Positions 1-6,520 of a stretch of 8,051 nt of DNA are shown piece after piece; position 1 is the first letter of the stretch, and each line of letters opens with the position of its first letter. Origin of the DNA: Bacillota bacterium. GTDB lineage: Bacteria; Bacillota; Clostridia; Christensenellales; Aristaeellaceae. Made by a program: the position numbers and the translations under genes. The stretch spans positions 1-8,051 of the forward strand of contig JAEWNM010000033.1 in the NCBI GenBank assembly GCA_023392755.1. The letters are read 5' to 3'. The notes under the pieces are model-generated. The model saw nothing but the letters and a program-made list of their open reading frames with translations. It was not told where the DNA came from and searched no databases.

Positions 1-680
1 GACTCGATCTTGCTCAGATTCACCCCATGCTTTGCAAAACAGGCCAATAGCTCGGCCAGCGATCCCACCTCATTGGCCACGTGAAAGGTAACGCTGGCCT
101 TGTCCGGGGTCCGCAGGGAGCGGCCATCCCGGCTGATCACCACAAACCTTGTGGTATTGTAGGGGTTGTCATGAATATTCTCGCTAAGCACCGTAAGGCC
201 GTACAGCCGGGCAGCATAGCTCCCGGCGATGGCGGCCTTGGCGGGATCGCCCCAGGATGCCACGCTCCTGGCGCTTAGCGCTGTATTGAGGGAGGGAACC
301 TGCACGGCATCGGGTAAACCGGTCAAAAAATTCCGGCATTGGGAAAGCGCCTGGGGGTGGGAATGGATTTCACGCACATCCGAAAGCCTGCTCCCCGGCA
401 CGGCCAGCAAATGATGGGCTACAGGCAGCACCTGCTCCCCCACAATGTGAAGGCTGGACCTTAGCAGCAGGTCATACGTTTCGGCCACGGCCCCCGCCGA
501 GGAGTTTTCAATGGGCAGCACCGCGTAGGCGGCGTCTCCGCCCGTTACCGCCTCCAGCACGCCGCCGAACGTGTTATGGGCGCGGAACTCGGCGCCTTCC
601 CCGAAAAAGGAAACGGCGGCCTGCTGGGAGAAGGAGCCTTCCGTGCCGGGGAAGGCAATGGGGCCTTTTATATCCCGCAT
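1..680 (-). CDS. pheA: Prephenate dehydratase (partial, C-terminal end beyond window)
   Basis: Converts prephenate to phenylpyruvate, the committed step to phenylalanine, in the cytoplasm. I translated 226 codons from the ATG at 680; the frame stays open to the window edge. The protein opens with IAFPGTEGSFSQQAA (residues 8-22), the usual beginning of this family (GPEGTFS...). It then shows LPIENSSAG (about 71-79) and the active-site TRF triplet at 177-179. From about 195 there is an ACT regulatory domain with NEVGSLAELL and the first part of the ESRP signature (KIES), cut at base 1. No chorismate mutase domain precedes it, so it is monofunctional, as usual in Firmicutes. The start is supported by AAGGAG at 689-694, 8 nt upstream, inside the end of aroC; the two genes overlap by 13 nt. 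The ACT domain implies feedback control by phenylalanine (family knowledge). The C-terminal 50 or so residues are not visible. Confidence 0.96.
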   Translation of the reverse strand, partial: MRDIKGPIAFPGTEGSFSQQAAVSFFGEGAEFRAHNTFGGVLEAVTGGDAAYAVLPIENSSAGAVAETYDLLLRSSLHIVGEQVLPVAHHLLAVPGSRLSDVREIHSHPQALSQCRNFLTGLPDAVQVPSLNTALSARSVASWGDPAKAAIAGSYAARLYGLTVLSENIHDNPYNTTRFVVISRDGRSLRTPDKASVTFHVANEVGSLAELLACFAKHGVNLSKIE

Positions 681-1765
681 GAAGCGCGCTCCTTCCACAG
701 CTCGCAAAGGCCGATGGCGGCCATGGCTTCAATGACCGGCAGCGCCCTTGGCACGATGCAGGGGTCATGCCTGCCTACAATTTCAAGCACAGCATTCTTT
801 TTCTCCTTCAGGGAAACGGTTTCCTGCGCCCTCGCAATGGAGGAGGTCGGCCGTATGGCACAGCGGAAAAGCAAAGGCATGCCATTTGAAATCCCGCCCA
901 GGATGCCGCCGCAGTTGTTGGTCACAGTGCGCACCGCACCGGACTCATCGTAATGGAAGGGATCATTGCACCGGGAGCCCCGCATATCGGCCATGGGGAA
1001 GCCGGCGCCGAAGGAAACGCCCTTGACCGCGGGCACGGAAAACATAAGGTGGGACAGCACGGATTCCGCCGAATCGAAAAACGGCGCGCCAAGGCCTGCG
1101 GGCAGGCCAAGCGCCATGCATTCCACGATGCCGCCCACGGAATCATCCTGCTCCTTGGCTGCAAGGATCGCCTGTGTCATGTCCTCCCGCAAGGCAGGGT
1201 GCAAAAGCGGCAGCGTCTCCCGGCCCAGGGAGGACAGGAACGCTTCTTCCAGGGCATTGTCCAGAAAGCTTCCGTCGTCGATACCCGCCAGCCTTTGAAT
1301 ATGGGCGAAAATGCGGATGTTGTGTTCCTTCAGCCACTGCTTGCACACCGCCCCGGCAAACACGATGGGGGCGGTGAGCCGTCCTGAAAAATGGCCGCCT
1401 CCCCGATGGTCGCCAAAGCCAAAGTAGCGCACATGCCCCGTGTAGTCGGCATGGCCGGGCCGGGGCTTGTCCAGCGCCTCGCCATAATCCTGGGAACGGG
1501 TGTCCCTGCTCCTGATCAGCGCTGCCAAGGGCGCGCCGGTGGTCCTGCCGCCGTACATGCCGGATAGAATCTCGGGAACGTCGTTTTCCCGCCTGGGCGT
1601 GGACAGGTCGTTCCTGCCGGGAGCACGGCGGCCCATCTCCCGGCCGATTTCGTCAAGATCCAGCGCAAGGCCCGGCGGCAGCCCGTCCAGCACGATGCCA
1701 AGGCCTACCCCGTGGGATTCCCCGAACAGGGACAGTTTCAAATATCTGCCGAAGCTGCTGCTCAT
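668..1765 (-). CDS. aroC: Chorismate synthase
   Basis: Catalyses the last shikimate-pathway step, 5-enolpyruvylshikimate-3-phosphate to chorismate, using reduced FMN that is not consumed overall. At 365 residues it has the normal bacterial length. Visible motifs are GESHG (15-19), RPGHADYT (102-109), DHRGGGHFSGR (119-129, the clostridial variant of the flavin/substrate loop), NCGGILGGISNG (284-295) and RHDPCIVPR (332-340). An in-frame ATG exists 12 codons upstream at 1801. I prefer 1765 because GGGAGGAAG (1772-1780) lies just upstream, because family members begin MSS-x-FG..., and because it gives a 4-nt ATGA overlap with the stop of aroA, typical of translational coupling. The stop at 668 lies inside the start of pheA. 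Confidence 0.97.
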   Translation of the reverse strand: MSSSFGRYLKLSLFGESHGVGLGIVLDGLPPGLALDLDEIGREMGRRAPGRNDLSTPRRENDVPEILSGMYGGRTTGAPLAALIRSRDTRSQDYGEALDKPRPGHADYTGHVRYFGFGDHRGGGHFSGRLTAPIVFAGAVCKQWLKEHNIRIFAHIQRLAGIDDGSFLDNALEEAFLSSLGRETLPLLHPALREDMTQAILAAKEQDDSVGGIVECMALGLPAGLGAPFFDSAESVLSHLMFSVPAVKGVSFGAGFPMADMRGSRCNDPFHYDESGAVRTVTNNCGGILGGISNGMPLLFRCAIRPTSSIARAQETVSLKEKKNAVLEIVGRHDPCIVPRALPVIEAMAAIGLCELWKERASCGI

Positions 1766-3021
1766 AAAATGCTTCCTCCCAGCTTTTTGTAATCGTTCCA
1801 ATAACCCGGCCAGGACTTTTTCACACAGGCCGGCCCTTCCAATTGTACAGGCCTTTGGCAGTGAAGCGCGGCAATGGAAAGCATCATGGCCATGCGGTGG
1901 TCGTTGTGGCTGTCCACGGTGACGCCGCCCAAAAGCGTTTCCCGGCCGCTGATGACAATGGTATCCCCCTGCACCCGGATATCGGCGCCGAGCTTATCAA
2001 GCTCCTGAACGGTGGCTGCAAAGCGGTCGCACTCCTTCAAGCGCAGCCTTCCCGCGTTTTCAATGCGGCTCTCTCCCCTGGCCAGGCAGCAAACAAGGGC
2101 CAGCATGGGCAGGATATCGGGAATCTGGCTTCCTTCCACGTCAATGCCGTGCAGGCTTCCGCCGATTACGGCGCATTGTCCCCCATCCCGCCCAAAGGCC
2201 GCCCCCATTTGCTCAAGCAGCCCGATGATGGCCCTGTCCCCCTGGCGGGAATCGGTTTTCAGCCCCTGCACCCAAATGCTGCTCCCCAGCGCACCGGCGC
2301 AAAAAAGCACCGCCGCCTGGGAATAGTCACCCTCCACCGCATAAGCGCGGGGAAGATAACGCTGCCCGCCGGGAACCAAAAACCTATTGGAGTCAAAATG
2401 CTTTGAAATCACGCCGAAATCCGCCATGGTATCCAATGTCAATTGAACATATCCCTGCGACTCCATGGGCGTGGTAAGCAGTATCTCCGAATCGGCCTCA
2501 AGCAGCGGCAGCGCCAGCAGAAGCCCGGTGATGAACTGGGAGGATACATCACCCGGCAGCTCAAAGCGCCCCGGGGCAAGCCTGCCCCGAATGGAAAAGC
2601 CGCCCGCAATCCTGTCAAACGCCACACCCTGCCGGGCAAACAGTGTTTCATATGGGCCCAGAGGCCGCTGTGCAAGGCGGCCTTTGGCCAAAAAAGTGCC
2701 GCCCCCCGCAACCGCCAGGGACAGAGGCATCAAAAAACGGAGGGTGGAGCCGGATTCCAGGCAATCCATCACCGGCACGTTATCCGGCATGCGGTCCCGC
2801 CCCGTGATTTGAAGGCAATCCCCCTCCCGCGTATACCTTGCCCCCAGCGCCGCCATGCACGAAAGGGTGGCCTGCATATCATCGGACACGTCCACGGGGG
2901 AAATATGGCTTTCGCCCGCTGCCAGCGCGGCGCAAATCATGGCCCTGTGGGCAACGGACTTGGAAGGAGGCACCGCCAGCACGCCTTTGAGCCGGCCAGG
3001 ATAAAGCGTTACAGCAGCCAT
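1762..3021 (-). CDS. aroA: EPSP synthase (3-phosphoshikimate 1-carboxyvinyltransferase)
   Basis: Transfers the enolpyruvyl group of phosphoenolpyruvate to shikimate 3-phosphate. It has 419 residues, the normal length of the two-domain inside-out barrel. Visible motifs are PPSKSVAHRAM (18-28, with the substrate-binding Lys21), ESGSTLRFL (89-97), the phosphate-binding SSQF (160-163), the IPD aspartate Asp302, the KECDR glutamate Glu330 and HNDHRMAM (372-379). Gly91 occupies the position of the glycine whose change to alanine causes glyphosate tolerance in class II enzymes, so this looks like a glycine-type, probably sensitive enzyme (inference). The start overlaps the last 13 nt of aroB and has only a weak G-rich site (GGGGGTGG) ahead of it, so translation probably depends on ribosomes arriving from aroB. 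The stop overlaps the aroC start by 4 nt. Confidence 0.97.
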   Translation of the reverse strand: MAAVTLYPGRLKGVLAVPPSKSVAHRAMICAALAAGESHISPVDVSDDMQATLSCMAALGARYTREGDCLQITGRDRMPDNVPVMDCLESGSTLRFLMPLSLAVAGGGTFLAKGRLAQRPLGPYETLFARQGVAFDRIAGGFSIRGRLAPGRFELPGDVSSQFITGLLLALPLLEADSEILLTTPMESQGYVQLTLDTMADFGVISKHFDSNRFLVPGGQRYLPRAYAVEGDYSQAAVLFCAGALGSSIWVQGLKTDSRQGDRAIIGLLEQMGAAFGRDGGQCAVIGGSLHGIDVEGSQIPDILPMLALVCCLARGESRIENAGRLRLKECDRFAATVQELDKLGADIRVQGDTIVISGRETLLGGVTVDSHNDHRMAMMLSIAALHCQRPVQLEGPACVKKSWPGYWNDYKKLGGSIL

Positions 3022-4079
3022 TTTTCCACCCCCGCGAAGAAGTCAGGCGTGGTTTGATGCAGACGCGACTCACCGATGCGGTTCAAAAGCACAACGGAAA
3101 GCGACCTGCCGATGTTTTTCTTGTCCCGGCCCAGCATTTCAAGCAGCCGGTCCGGCTTGGCAAGATGCACGGATACGGGCAGCCGGTGGGCCTGCAAGCA
3201 ATCAAAAAGCGCCTGCGCCGTGCCCTTTTCCGTAAGCCCCTTTTCTTCGGCCAGCAGGCAAATGAGGTGCATGCCCACCGCTACGGCCTCTCCATGACTG
3301 AAGCCCGCATAACCCTGCAGCGCCTCCACCGCGTGGCCCAGGGTATGGCCGAAGTTGAGCAGCATCCGCTCCCCGGTGTCATGCTCGTCCCGGGATACGA
3401 TATCCGCCTTGATGGCAACGCATGCCGCAATGATATCCTGCATGTGCGGCGCAAGCGCCTGCCGGCCGGGATTTTCCTTCAGCAGTTCAAACAGCCTTGC
3501 GTCCCTGATGCAGCCATATTTGATAACCTCCCCCATACCGTCGGCAAAGTATCTGTCCGGCAGCGTCAAAAGGGTATCCGGGTCGATTAGCACCAATTGG
3601 GGCTGATAAAAACTTCCCACCAGGTTTTTCCCTTCCGGCAGGTCAACGGCCACCTTGCCGCCAACGGCGCTGTCCACCTGGGCCAGAAGGGAGGTGGGAA
3701 CCTGCACGTAGGGGACGCCCCGCAGGTAAGTCGCGGCGGCAAAGCCGGACAGGTCGCCGATCACGCCGCCCCCCAGCGCCAGTATACCGTCGCCCCGGCT
3801 GATCCCGGCCTGACAAAGGGCGTGGTACGTCCTTTCCAGCACGGCAAGGGATTTGGTGGCTTCCCCCGCCGGCAGCGTCAGGCGGACCGCCTTCAGGCCA
3901 GCCCCCTTAAGGGAGGCTTCAACGGCATCCCCGTACAGCGCACCCACATTCTCATCGGTGACGATCATCCATTTTTGGCAGGGCAGGCTGTTTTTAAGCT
4001 CCTGCCCGGCCCGGCCCAGCATGCCCCGGCCAAGGCGCACGTCGTAGCTTTTTTCCCCCAATTCCACGCGCAGCAGCAT
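3009..4079 (-). CDS. aroB: 3-dehydroquinate synthase
   Basis: Second shikimate-pathway enzyme. It turns DAHP into 3-dehydroquinate with NAD+ and a divalent metal (Zn2+ or Co2+). It has 356 residues, normal for the family. The NAD-binding glycine motif GGGVIGD lies at 103-109, followed by VPTSLLAQVDSAVGGK (127-142) and KNLVGSFYQP (151-160). The metal ligands expected from characterised enzymes are present: Glu184 in GMGEVIKYG, His245 in NFGHTLGHA and His262 in FSHGEAVAVGM. The start at 4079 has an excellent site, AAGGAGGG, 5 nt upstream. It lies 14 nt after the aroF stop, and its end overlaps aroA by 13 nt. Confidence 0.97.
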   Translation of the reverse strand: MLLRVELGEKSYDVRLGRGMLGRAGQELKNSLPCQKWMIVTDENVGALYGDAVEASLKGAGLKAVRLTLPAGEATKSLAVLERTYHALCQAGISRGDGILALGGGVIGDLSGFAAATYLRGVPYVQVPTSLLAQVDSAVGGKVAVDLPEGKNLVGSFYQPQLVLIDPDTLLTLPDRYFADGMGEVIKYGCIRDARLFELLKENPGRQALAPHMQDIIAACVAIKADIVSRDEHDTGERMLLNFGHTLGHAVEALQGYAGFSHGEAVAVGMHLICLLAEEKGLTEKGTAQALFDCLQAHRLPVSVHLAKPDRLLEMLGRDKKNIGRSLSVVLLNRIGESRLHQTTPDFFAGVEKWLL

Positions 4080-4093
4080 GAAAACCCTCCTTA

Positions 4094-5107
4094 TCAGATG
4101 GTACGGCCTATGGCGGCGGCAATGGGCCTTAGCTCCTTCATGACGGCGTCAAAGCCTTCGGGGGTAATGGATTGCTGCCCGTCGGACAGCGCGTGGGCGG
4201 GGTCGTTGTGCACCTCAATCATCAGCCCGTCCGCCCCAACGGCCACAGCGGCCCTGGCCAAGGGCGATACCATCCACCATTTCCCGGCGGCATGGCTGGG
4301 ATCAACGATCACCGGCAGATGGCTAAGCTTTTTCACCGCCGGGATGGCGCTCAAATCAATGGTGTTGCGGGTATAGGTTTCAAAGGTGCGTATGCCACGC
4401 TCGCACAATATCACCTGCTCGTTGCCCCCCGCCAGGATATATTCCGCGGACATAAGCCATTCCTCAATGGTGGAAGAAAGACCCCTTTTGAGCAAAATGG
4501 GCTTTTTCGATTTGCCAAGCTGCCTTAAAAGATCAAAGTTCTGCATGTTCCGGGCACCCACCTGGATCACATCGACTCTTTCCTCAAACACCTCAATATC
4601 CTGGGGGGACATGATTTCCGACACAATGGGCAGGCCCGTCGTTTCCCTGGCTTCCGCCAGCATATTGAGGCCGTCGTACCGGAGGCCCTGGAAAGCATAG
4701 GGGGAGGTGCGGGGTTTGAATGCGCCGCCGCGCAAAAAGTGGGCTCCGGACTTTTTGACCGATTCCGCTATCTGTGTGATCTGCGCCCCGGATTCCACGG
4801 AGCATGGGCCCGCGATAACGGCCAGCCTTTCTCCGCCTATCCGCTGGCCGCATACCAAGAACTCCGTATTCACGGGATGGAACATGCGGTTGGCCTTTTT
4901 AAAGGGCTCCAGCACCCGCATGATCCTGTCCACATAAGGGCTGGCCTCCAGGCGCGATACATCGATTTTGCTGGTATCCCCAACCAGCCCCAAAATGGTC
5001 AGGTCCGTGCCGCGCACAGGGTTTACGGACACGCCCTGCAGTTCAATATTTTCGGAAAGCGCCAGAATCTCCTGCTCCGGGGTGCCTTTTTTCAGCACGA
5101 CGATCAT
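4094..5107 (-). CDS. aroF: DAHP synthase, type I-beta, with N-terminal ferredoxin-like regulatory domain
   Basis: First enzyme of the shikimate pathway: condenses phosphoenolpyruvate with erythrose 4-phosphate to DAHP. At 337 residues it matches the Thermotoga maritima type (338). An N-terminal ACT/ferredoxin-like domain (about 1-75) precedes the KDO8P-synthase-like barrel. Motifs are AGPCSVES (99-106), FKPRTSPYAFQGL (130-142), QVGARNMQNFDLL (182-194), KRGLSST (207-213) and VDPSHAAGK (268-276). The metal ligands known from the Thermotoga enzyme fall at identical positions here: Cys102, His272, Glu298, Asp309. In that enzyme the N-terminal domain mediates Tyr/Phe feedback inhibition; the same is inferred here. 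A near-perfect ribosome binding site (AAGGAGGT, 5 nt before the ATG at 5107) supports the start. It is the first enzyme gene after the attenuator leader. Some databases may call this aroG or aroH; the symbol is by convention only. Confidence 0.97.
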   Translation of the reverse strand: MIVVLKKGTPEQEILALSENIELQGVSVNPVRGTDLTILGLVGDTSKIDVSRLEASPYVDRIMRVLEPFKKANRMFHPVNTEFLVCGQRIGGERLAVIAGPCSVESGAQITQIAESVKKSGAHFLRGGAFKPRTSPYAFQGLRYDGLNMLAEARETTGLPIVSEIMSPQDIEVFEERVDVIQVGARNMQNFDLLRQLGKSKKPILLKRGLSSTIEEWLMSAEYILAGGNEQVILCERGIRTFETYTRNTIDLSAIPAVKKLSHLPVIVDPSHAAGKWWMVSPLARAAVAVGADGLMIEVHNDPAHALSDGQQSITPEGFDAVMKELRPIAAAIGRTI

Positions 5108-5109
5108 GG

Positions 5110-5118
5110 AAAGACCTC
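5110..5118 (-). promoter_or_regulatory. Ribosome binding site of aroF
   Basis: AAGGAGGT just upstream of the ATG at 5107 is close to the full anti-16S complement. It lies beyond the leader terminator, so aroF is translated only on transcripts that read through. Confidence 0.85.
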
Positions 5119-5140
5119 CTTCGCGTTGTTATGGTAAAAG

Positions 5141-5179
5141 GAAAGATATAAGAAAAGAGAGCCCGAAAAGAGCTCTCTT
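5141..5179 (-). terminator. Intrinsic terminator in the aro operon leader (attenuator)
   Basis: On the minus strand AAGAGAGCTC (5179-5170) pairs with GGGCTCTCTT (5164-5155) around a TTTTC loop. This gives a 10-bp stem with one G-U pair, followed directly by TTCTTATATCTTT. It lies between the operon promoter and the aroF ribosome binding site, so it can end transcription before any structural gene. Its 5' arm plus loop (5177-5165) can alternatively pair with 5222-5210, which would dismantle it. Confidence 0.88.
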
Positions 5180-5222
5180 ACACTTGTAAGCACCGCCGCT
5201 ACCGGCGGGGAAAACTCTTCTC
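5165..5222 (-). promoter_or_regulatory. Candidate antiterminator helix of the aro leader
   Basis: In the minus-strand RNA, GAGAAGAGUUUUC (5222-5210) can pair without interruption with GAGAGCUCUUUUC (5177-5165). This makes 13 bp, 3 of them G-U. The second strand is the 5' arm and loop of the terminator, so the two structures exclude each other. Between the strands fit two small hairpins: CCGCCG-GUAG-CGGCGG (5208-5193), whose loop contains the leader-peptide stop codon, and CUUAC-AAGU-GUAAG (5190-5177). The first strand can also be held by a local hairpin, GGGGAGA (5225-5219) with UUUCCCC (5213-5207), a possible anti-antiterminator. Pairings were found by eye; no folding energies were computed. 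Confidence 0.65.
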
Positions 5223-5312
5223 CCCCGGGTTTATTCTGTTGCTCAAATAGCCGAAGCGGTAACCGCTCCGGCCCATAAACGAGAACAAACCCTTCAAAGA
5301 AGCAAGCGTCAT
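5199..5312 (-). CDS. Aromatic-rich leader peptide of the aro operon (37 aa)
   Basis: A short ORF in the operon leader starts at ATG 5312 and stops with TAG at 5201-5199. A good ribosome binding site, GGAGGA (5326-5321), lies 8 nt upstream. Phe or Tyr occupy codons 10, 12, 18, 20, 22 and 34; the core reads LFSFMGRSGYRFGYL (9-23). Such clustering of end-product codons before a terminator is the mark of attenuator leader peptides (as in pheA, pheST and trp leaders). A ribosome finishing at the stop codon would cover part of the antiterminator strand 5222-5210 and favour termination. One stalled at codons 10-22 would leave it free. The peptide itself probably has no further function. It lies within a longer open frame in another phase, which I reject because that frame starts upstream of the promoter. 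Confidence 0.68.
   Translation of the reverse strand: MTLASLKGLFSFMGRSGYRFGYLSNRINPGEKSFPRR
5250..5272 (-). promoter_or_regulatory. Strong hairpin inside the leader ORF (candidate pause hairpin)
   Basis: On the minus strand GCCGGAGCGG (5272-5263) faces CCGCTTCGGC (5259-5250) across a TTA loop: 10 bp including one G-U. It covers leader codons 14-21, including Tyr18 and Phe20. Its position soon after the leader start fits the transcription-pausing hairpin of attenuators. Its 3' arm can also pair imperfectly with 5206-5196. Confidence 0.6.
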
Positions 5313-5347
5313 CGCGGAATTCCTCCAGGAAGCTGTGATTTGCGAGC

Positions 5348-5376
5348 ATTATAGCCCATGCACCGCCATCTGTCAA
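5348..5376 (-). promoter_or_regulatory. Consensus sigma-A promoter of the aro operon
   Basis: Reading the minus strand, TTGACA (5376-5371) is followed by a 17-bp spacer and TATAAT (5353-5348). Both hexamers are perfect. The expected start is the A near 5341, giving a leader of about 234 nt before aroF. A promoter this strong with no obvious operator suits an operon controlled after initiation, by attenuation. Confidence 0.9.
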
Positions 5377-5403
5377 GGAAAAACAAGGGAAATACACAGC
5401 GGC

Positions 5404-6501
5404 TCACGGCGTGTTCGTTGCCTCCACCCGGCTTACGAGCCCGGTGCTGCGCTGCACACTAAGAACGATGCCCGCCCGGCCGCCCGAAAATGTGTACCTG
5501 CGGTAGACATCCGTTTCACTGACCTTGACGGCAAGACCGGCATATACGGCCAGCGCCGCTTCCTCCGCCATGCCCGCGGTGACCCCGCCGGGCAGAACAA
5601 GGGGCGCGTCGCCCCTGGCCGCATCGCTGACGATGGTGGTAACAAGGCAATTGCCGGCCAGGGCGGCCTTGTCTGAATCATTGTACACCCAGGTGGTCCA
5701 GCGCCTTCCGCCAAGGGACAATGTAAGCTGCCCGGAGCCGTAGGCTTTTACAACGCTGTCTCCGCCATCCGACAGCGCCCAGCCGTTGCGCACAAATTCG
5801 GCTACGGGGGCAGGCAGGGCGTACAGCATGTTGCCGTAGGATACATGCAAGGACAGGGGGTCCTCCCCCAGGCTGTCGGGGGCGCGGTATGACGATGCGC
5901 CGGGGGTGGAACCGTCCAACAGCGCCTCGGGATCCGGCGCGGCGGACATAACCACATTGCGCAGGAATACATCGCGCAGCACGCCCGTATCCGCGGCGAA
6001 AGCAAACAGGGCCTCCTGTTCGTAATCCAGTTGATAGGTATACTTGTGAACCTCACCGTCCTCATAGACGGCGGAAGGCGCACCGTAGGCGTTCATCACT
6101 TCCTTGTCGGTGGACACGCCTATGAGCACATCGCCCGGCAGCGTCACCCGAGCCGCAGAAGCCTCCAGCCTCACCGCGGCCAGCACGCACTCCCTTACAG
6201 GGAGTACGTCCCAGGAAGTGTTCACCATTTCGCCGGACAGCAAAACACCGTTTTTCTCCCAGGCGGATGAAACGGTGCGCTGTTCCGGCTTCAACAGTTC
6301 CTCTGCGTTGCCGGCGTAGGTCCAGCCGGCTTGCCGCATTCGGTCGTAGGTGCACGGGAGGGTAATGGTTTCCCCGCCGACCAGCACCTGAAAGCTGTAC
6401 AGGTCCTCACTTAGCGAAGCGGCCTTTACGGAAGCGGGCGTCATGCACATAAATGTCATCAGGGGCAGCCAGCAAATCAGCGAACGAATCGCCTTCATCA
6501 T
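5404..6501 (-). CDS. Secreted protein of unknown function with a duplicated domain
   Basis: I do not recognise the family. From the ATG at 6501 it is 365 residues. A signal peptide is clear: Lys3/Arg6, a hydrophobic stretch about 8-23, and a likely signal peptidase I site VKA/A at 27/28. There is no lipobox, so it is probably exported and released or wall-associated. The mature part contains two tandem copies of one domain, about 37-183 and 218-363, joined by a Pro/Ser/Gly-rich linker. Landmarks repeat at a constant offset of 181-182 residues: GGETITLP with GNMLYALP, RMRQAGW with FVRNGW, TLPGDVLIG with VLPGGVTAG, KYTY with RYTF, DTG with STG. The start is uncertain: AAAGGAA lies about 13 nt upstream, rather far, and the ATG is doubled (6501, 6498). 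The open frame runs on to 6627, but that would place the dinB terminator inside the gene. No clear promoter or downstream terminator was found. Confidence 0.78.
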   Translation of the reverse strand: MMKAIRSLICWLPLMTFMCMTPASVKAASLSEDLYSFQVLVGGETITLPCTYDRMRQAGWTYAGNAEELLKPEQRTVSSAWEKNGVLLSGEMVNTSWDVLPVRECVLAAVRLEASAARVTLPGDVLIGVSTDKEVMNAYGAPSAVYEDGEVHKYTYQLDYEQEALFAFAADTGVLRDVFLRNVVMSAAPDPEALLDGSTPGASSYRAPDSLGEDPLSLHVSYGNMLYALPAPVAEFVRNGWALSDGGDSVVKAYGSGQLTLSLGGRRWTTWVYNDSDKAALAGNCLVTTIVSDAARGDAPLVLPGGVTAGMAEEAALAVYAGLAVKVSETDVYRRYTFSGGRAGIVLSVQRSTGLVSRVEATNTP

Positions 6502-6520
6502 AACCGGGACATTTCCTTTC

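Noticed and set aside
89..97. Frameshift or break in the pheA reading frame
   Set aside because: Translation from 680 to 1 is open throughout and matches the family to the ACT domain; the gene is cut only by the window edge.
1766..1801. Longer N-terminus of chorismate synthase from the ATG at 1801
   Set aside because: It lies inside aroA, has no ribosome binding site and adds 12 residues that the family lacks, whereas the ATG at 1765 has a strong site.
1843..2406. 187-codon plus-strand open frame
   Set aside because: Antisense to aroA, which has all its catalytic motifs; no recognisable domain or ribosome binding site.
2443..3057. 204-codon plus-strand open frame
   Set aside because: Mirror of aroA coding sequence, rich in Arg/His/Gln/Pro as typical of antisense frames; not supported.
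3597..4376. 259-codon plus-strand open frame
   Set aside because: Antisense to well-identified aroB and aroF, with low-complexity composition; a shadow of GC-rich coding sequence.
5108..5341. T-box riboswitch upstream of aroF
   Set aside because: The conserved T-box sequence (AGGGUGGNACCGCG type) is absent before the terminator, and I see no Stem I landmarks. A leader ORF explains the region better.
5104..5397. 97-codon minus-strand open frame covering the aro leader
   Set aside because: It begins upstream of the perfect promoter, so its start would not be on the main transcript. It has no ribosome binding site and runs through the terminator and aroF ribosome binding site. The 37-codon ORF in another phase fits the leader better.
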